Shown: one piece after another, positions 6,773-9,187 of the stretch
Numbering within the stretch: the stretch's first letter is position 1
Layout of the letters: every line of letters begins with the position of its first letter
Origin: an uncultured Clostridia bacterium
GTDB taxonomy: Bacteria; Bacillota; Clostridia; Oscillospirales; Acutalibacteraceae
DNA: 9,187 nucleotides
Assembly: GCA_947565265.1 (NCBI GenBank)
Contig: CANOFK010000029.1
Location: forward strand, 1 to 9,187
Direction: 5' to 3'
Position numbers and translations under genes: made by a program
The notes under the pieces: model-generated
The model's input: only the letters and a program-made list of their open reading frames with translations
Databases searched by the model: none
Told to the model about the DNA's origin: nothing

Positions 6773-6843
6773 AAAAGTTTCGTCAACCTTTTCAAAGGTT
6801 GTGGGGTTCTTAGGGGCGACGCCCCTAAGCCGCCGGAGGCAAA
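6773..6843 (-). repeat. palindromic intergenic repeat, copy B (inverted)
   Basis: Read on the minus strand it has the same order as copy A: TTTGCCTCCGGCGGC (6829-6843), a 9-bp stem CTTAGGGGC/GCCCCTAAG (6809-6829), AACCCC, an 8-bp stem CAACCTTT/AAAGGTTG (6784-6801) and the tail GACGAAACTTTT. Copies A and B face each other tail to tail, so 6570 and 6843 form the outer ends of a larger inverted repeat with 15-bp perfect ends and about 130 bp of AT-rich DNA in the middle. Confidence 0.88.
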
Positions 6844-6891
6844 AATTCTTCATAAACTTTCCTTTGGACACGCCCTGGGGGAGCGGGCGGC

Positions 6892-6930
6892 TTGCCAGCG
6901 GGGGGAAAATGTGGTATACTGTACGGTACA
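6892..6930 (+). promoter_or_regulatory. promoter and possible operator of the permease-HAD-GNAT unit
   Basis: TTGCCA (6892-6897, five of six) is followed after 17 bp by TATACT (6915-6920), which also has the extended -10 TG at 6912-6913. A small palindrome TGTAC-G-GTACA (6920-6930) overlaps the end of the -10 and the predicted start and could be an operator, though no regulator gene is adjacent. The leader to the ATG at 6970 is about 43 nt. Confidence 0.72.
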
Positions 6931-6969
6931 CCATAAAAAAAACGGGAGAGCCCCTGGGAGGATATGAGC

Positions 6970-7908
6970 ATGGAAAGCCTGATGATCGCGCTGCGCACGG
7001 TGCTGCCGCTGTTTTTGATGATGGCGGTGGGGTACATCACCCGCCTGACCGGGCTGCTGGGGGAGATAGCGGCCCGGCAGGTGAATAAGACGATCTTTAA
7101 GATTTTTTTGCCGCTGCTGGTGTTTGTGAACATCTACGACGCCGACCTGGCGGTGGATTTGCGCAGCGACCTGCTGTTTTTTGCGGTGGCCGGGGTGCTG
7201 CTGGCGTTTTTGGTATCGCTGGTGCTGGTGCTACTGACCGAGCAGGAAAACGCCCGGCGGGGGGTGATGTTGCAGGGGATGTTCCGCAGCAACTTTGTGC
7301 TGTACGGGATACCCATTGGCATGGCCCTGTTCGGGAACACGGCGGCGGGACGGGCCTCGGTGCTGATTGCGGTGGTGATCCCGATATTTAACGCGCTGGC
7401 GGTGCTGGCTTTGGAGATGTTCAACGGCCAGCGGCCCAACCTGTGGCAGGTGCTGGTGGGGATTGCCACCAACCCGCTGATTTTGGCCTCTGTGGCGGGG
7501 ATTTTGTGCAATTATTTCCGTGTGGCGCTGCCGGAGGTGCTGTACAGCACGGCCTCGACCCTGGGGGGCATTGCCACGCCCCTGGCCTTTGTGGTGCTGG
7601 GGGCCTCGATGAACTTTGGGGAAACGGGGTGTTGCGTGAAACCCTTGCTGGTGACGCTGGGGATGAAGCTGGTGGTGTACCCCGCCGCTTTTATCGGGGC
7701 GGCTATTTTGCTGGGGTTCCGGGGGGCTGATTTGGTGGTGCTGCTGGCGCTGTTCGGCTCGCCCGTGGCGGTGTCCTCCTTCACCATGGCCCAGCAGATG
7801 GGCGGGGACGACCAGTTGGCAGGGCAGTTGGTGGTGTTCAGCTCGCTGCTGTCCATTGGGACGATGTTTTTGCTGATTTGGGGGTTGAAGTATTTTGCGT
7901 TTTTTTAA
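6970..7908 (+). CDS. AEC-family transporter (auxin efflux carrier / Mem_trans fold)
   Basis: An inner-membrane permease of 312 residues with about ten hydrophobic segments (roughly 6-24, 43-55, 68-89, 102-121, 130-150, 160-182, 197-214, 224-249, 253-272 and 285-310). Family-typical stretches are RSNFVLYGIPI (106-116), the NPL in the middle (168-170) and GSPVAVSSFTMAQQMGGD (263-280), which matches the conserved end of the family. Bacterial AEC proteins include malate and other carboxylate permeases, but the substrate cannot be told from this sequence. I chose ATG 6970 because GGGAGG (6956-6961) is 8 nt away; the in-frame ATG at 6964 would leave only 2 nt. It is first in a plus-strand unit with the HAD and GNAT genes, and is divergent from larB across the repeat region. 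Confidence 0.92.
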   Translation: MESLMIALRTVLPLFLMMAVGYITRLTGLLGEIAARQVNKTIFKIFLPLLVFVNIYDADLAVDLRSDLLFFAVAGVLLAFLVSLVLVLLTEQENARRGVMLQGMFRSNFVLYGIPIGMALFGNTAAGRASVLIAVVIPIFNALAVLALEMFNGQRPNLWQVLVGIATNPLILASVAGILCNYFRVALPEVLYSTASTLGGIATPLAFVVLGASMNFGETGCCVKPLLVTLGMKLVVYPAAFIGAAILLGFRGADLVVLLALFGSPVAVSSFTMAQQMGGDDQLAGQLVVFSSLLSIGTMFLLIWGLKYFAFF

Positions 7909-7933
7909 CGGGGCAAGCCCGGCAAGGCCGGGG

Positions 7934-8662
7934 ATGGTTTTGTTCGATTACGGCGGCACCTTGGCCAGGGAAACGGCGCCGGACTTTCTGCGGGGATGGC
8001 GCGCGGTGTTCCGGTATGTGGGGAAGAACCCGGAGGGGGCCACGCCGGAGCAGGCCCATCAACTGGCGGACAGCCTTTGGCTGCGGTTTTCCGGCTTGCG
8101 CTGCCCTGCGGGCTCCCGGCCGGGGGGCGCGGAGATGCACGAGTGGCATCAACTGCAAACGGTGTTTGACGCCCTGGCCATAGAGCCGGCCAGGCCCCTG
8201 GGGGAGATGGAAAGGGTGCTGATGGAGCACGCCTGCCCCTGCGAACCGGCCCCCCTGGCGGCGGAGTTACTGGCCCTGCTGGACAGGCAGGGCATCCCCA
8301 CCGGGGTGGTGAGCAATATCGGCTGGTCGGGCCAGGCGCTGGCCGGCCGGTTGGAGGAGCTGTTCCCGGAGCACCGGTTCGCCTTTGTGCTGGCCTCCAG
8401 CGAGTACGGCATCCGCAAGCCGGATCCGCTGCTGTTTCAGATCGCCCTGCAAAAAGCCCGTGTGCCCGCGAAAAAGGTGTGGTTTTGCGGGGACAGCCTG
8501 GAGGCGGATATGGAAGGGGCGCAGGGGGCGGGGATGTTCCCGGTGTGGTTTCGGCCGGGGGAGGGGGCGGCCCCGGCGTTCCCCTGCCTGGCGGTAGAGG
8601 GCTGGGGGGAACTGGCGGCCCTGCTGGAGGGCCTGCCCCCGGACGGGGAGGTGGGGGAATGA
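7934..8662 (+). CDS. HAD-superfamily hydrolase, subfamily IA type
   Basis: A soluble 242-residue protein with the four HAD motifs: I, VLFDYGGTL with nucleophile D5; II, VVSN with S127; III, RKPDP with K162; IV, GDSLEAD with D187 and D192. The helical segment between motifs I and II (about 15-110) is a C1 cap as in subfamily IA. The second acid of motif I (D+2) is Gly7 rather than Asp, which is unusual for a phosphatase. The substrate is not predictable. I chose ATG 7934, which puts motif I at the usual place; a TTG at 7895 in the same frame would overlap the permease gene and add 13 unlikely residues. The ribosome binding site is weak (AAGG 7924-7927) and lies in a small hairpin. The stop overlaps the next start as ATGA. 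Confidence 0.9.
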   Translation: MVLFDYGGTLARETAPDFLRGWRAVFRYVGKNPEGATPEQAHQLADSLWLRFSGLRCPAGSRPGGAEMHEWHQLQTVFDALAIEPARPLGEMERVLMEHACPCEPAPLAAELLALLDRQGIPTGVVSNIGWSGQALAGRLEELFPEHRFAFVLASSEYGIRKPDPLLFQIALQKARVPAKKVWFCGDSLEADMEGAQGAGMFPVWFRPGEGAAPAFPCLAVEGWGELAALLEGLPPDGEVGE

Positions 8663-9126
8663 GGCTGCGGGCGTATGCCTCTGCCGACTGCCCGGCATTG
8701 GCGGAACTGTTCTACCAAACCGTGCACACGGTGAACGCCAGGGACTATACCCCCCGGCAACTGGACGCCTGGGCCACCGGGCAGGTGGACCTGGCGGCAT
8801 GGGACCGGTCGTTCCGGGAGCACTTTACGCTGGTAGCGGAGGAAAAGGGGGAGATCGTGGGCTTTGGCGACATTGACCGCGGCGGGTACCTGGACAGGCT
8901 GTATGTACACAAGGACTACCAGGGCAGGGGGGTGGCCACCGCCCTGTGCCAGGGGCTGGAAAGGGCGGTGGGGACAGGGACGGTTGTGACCCATGCCTCG
9001 GTGACGGCAAAGGGGTTCTTTTTGCGGCGGGGGTACCGGGTGTGCAGGGCCCAGCAGGTGGAGCGCCGGGGGGTGTGGCTGCGGAACTTTGTGATGGAGA
9101 AAATTTTGGGGCCTCCGGAGGAATAG
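8659..9126 (+). CDS. GNAT-family N-acetyltransferase (YafP-like)
   Basis: A 155-residue Gcn5-related acetyltransferase that would move acetyl from acetyl-CoA to an unknown amine. Motif A is complete: DRLYVHKDYQGRGVATALCQ (79-98), with QGRGVA (88-93) forming the pyrophosphate-binding loop. The N-terminal segment ADCPALAELFYQTVHTVNARDY then TPRQLDAWA, and the C-terminal FFLRRGYRVCRAQQVERRGVWLRN, resemble the YafP-like branch. I chose ATG 8659 because GGGGAGG (8645-8651) is 7 nt upstream and it overlaps the HAD stop as ATGA; a longer open frame upstream is the Gly-rich shadow of the HAD gene. It is last in the unit, with repeat copy C 20 bp downstream. Confidence 0.93.
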   Translation: MRLRAYASADCPALAELFYQTVHTVNARDYTPRQLDAWATGQVDLAAWDRSFREHFTLVAEEKGEIVGFGDIDRGGYLDRLYVHKDYQGRGVATALCQGLERAVGTGTVVTHASVTAKGFFLRRGYRVCRAQQVERRGVWLRNFVMEKILGPPEE

Positions 9127-9145
9127 AGGCAGGCACGATGGTTTG

Positions 9146-9187
9146 GCCTCCGGCGGCTTAGGGGTTTCACCCCTAAGAACCCCACCA
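9146..9187 (+). repeat. palindromic intergenic repeat, copy C (cut by window edge)
   Basis: GCCTCCGGCGGC (9146-9157) leads into a perfect 9-bp stem CTTAGGGGT/ACCCCTAAG (9157-9177) with loop TTC, then AACCCCACCA up to the end of the window. The order is the same as in copies A and B; the second stem and the tail should lie past the edge. It follows the GNAT gene, where its hairpin could slow or end transcription, but no T-run is seen. Confidence 0.85.

Noticed and set aside
6477..6934. Several short frames on both strands with a shared TFEKVDxTF peptide
   Set aside because: The shared peptide is the translation of the two palindromic repeat copies, not a conserved protein; stems and loops explain the similarity.
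7895..7933. TTG start of the HAD gene overlapping the permease end
   Set aside because: The added residues have no family support and ATG 7934 places motif I at the normal N-terminal position.

Overview
The window looks like chromosomal DNA of a GC-rich, low-copy-repeat-bearing Firmicute of class Clostridia, most likely the Oscillospiraceae/Ruminococcaceae group. The main support is a complete ctsR-mcsA-mcsB-clpC heat-shock operon with CtsR heptad operators, a TIGR03905-type TSCPD protein, AGGAGG-type ribosome binding sites and short GCCTCCGGCGGC-bearing palindromic elements. The placement below class level is inference from gene content and style, not from a search.

Layout. (1) Positions 1-250 hold a G-rich 114-bp tandem repeat that enters from beyond the left edge. 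It ends just before a clear sigma-A-type promoter that drives a small TSCPD-domain gene (318-575), closed by a strong intrinsic terminator. (2) On the minus strand, 668-790, is a 40-residue membrane-anchored peptide very rich in Cys, Gly and Asn. (3) Positions 943-5680 are the protein quality-control operon. A promoter sits between two CtsR boxes, followed by ctsR (repressor), mcsA (zinc/UVR adaptor), mcsB (protein-arginine kinase), clpC (AAA+ unfoldase) and a terminator that may work in both directions. In the known system, CtsR represses its own operon, McsA activates McsB, McsB inactivates CtsR and marks substrates with phosphoarginine, and ClpC with ClpP (not in the window) degrades them. 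(4) On the minus strand, converging on clpC, is larB, a nickel-pincer-cofactor biosynthesis gene with its own TATAAT promoter. No other lar gene is present here. (5) Positions 6457-6963 contain no gene. They hold larB's promoter, two copies of a palindromic repeat facing each other across AT-rich DNA, and the promoter of the next unit. (6) Positions 6970-9126 are a tightly packed plus-strand unit: an AEC-family permease, a HAD-like hydrolase and a GNAT acetyltransferase. It is followed by a third copy of the palindromic element, cut by the right edge.

Most of the coding content is ordinary housekeeping. The less explained parts are the 114-bp tandem repeat with two internal hairpins, the three palindromic elements whose stems covary, the tiny Cys-rich peptide gene, and a HAD protein with Gly at the position of the second catalytic Asp. 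I see no new defence or mobile system in the window.
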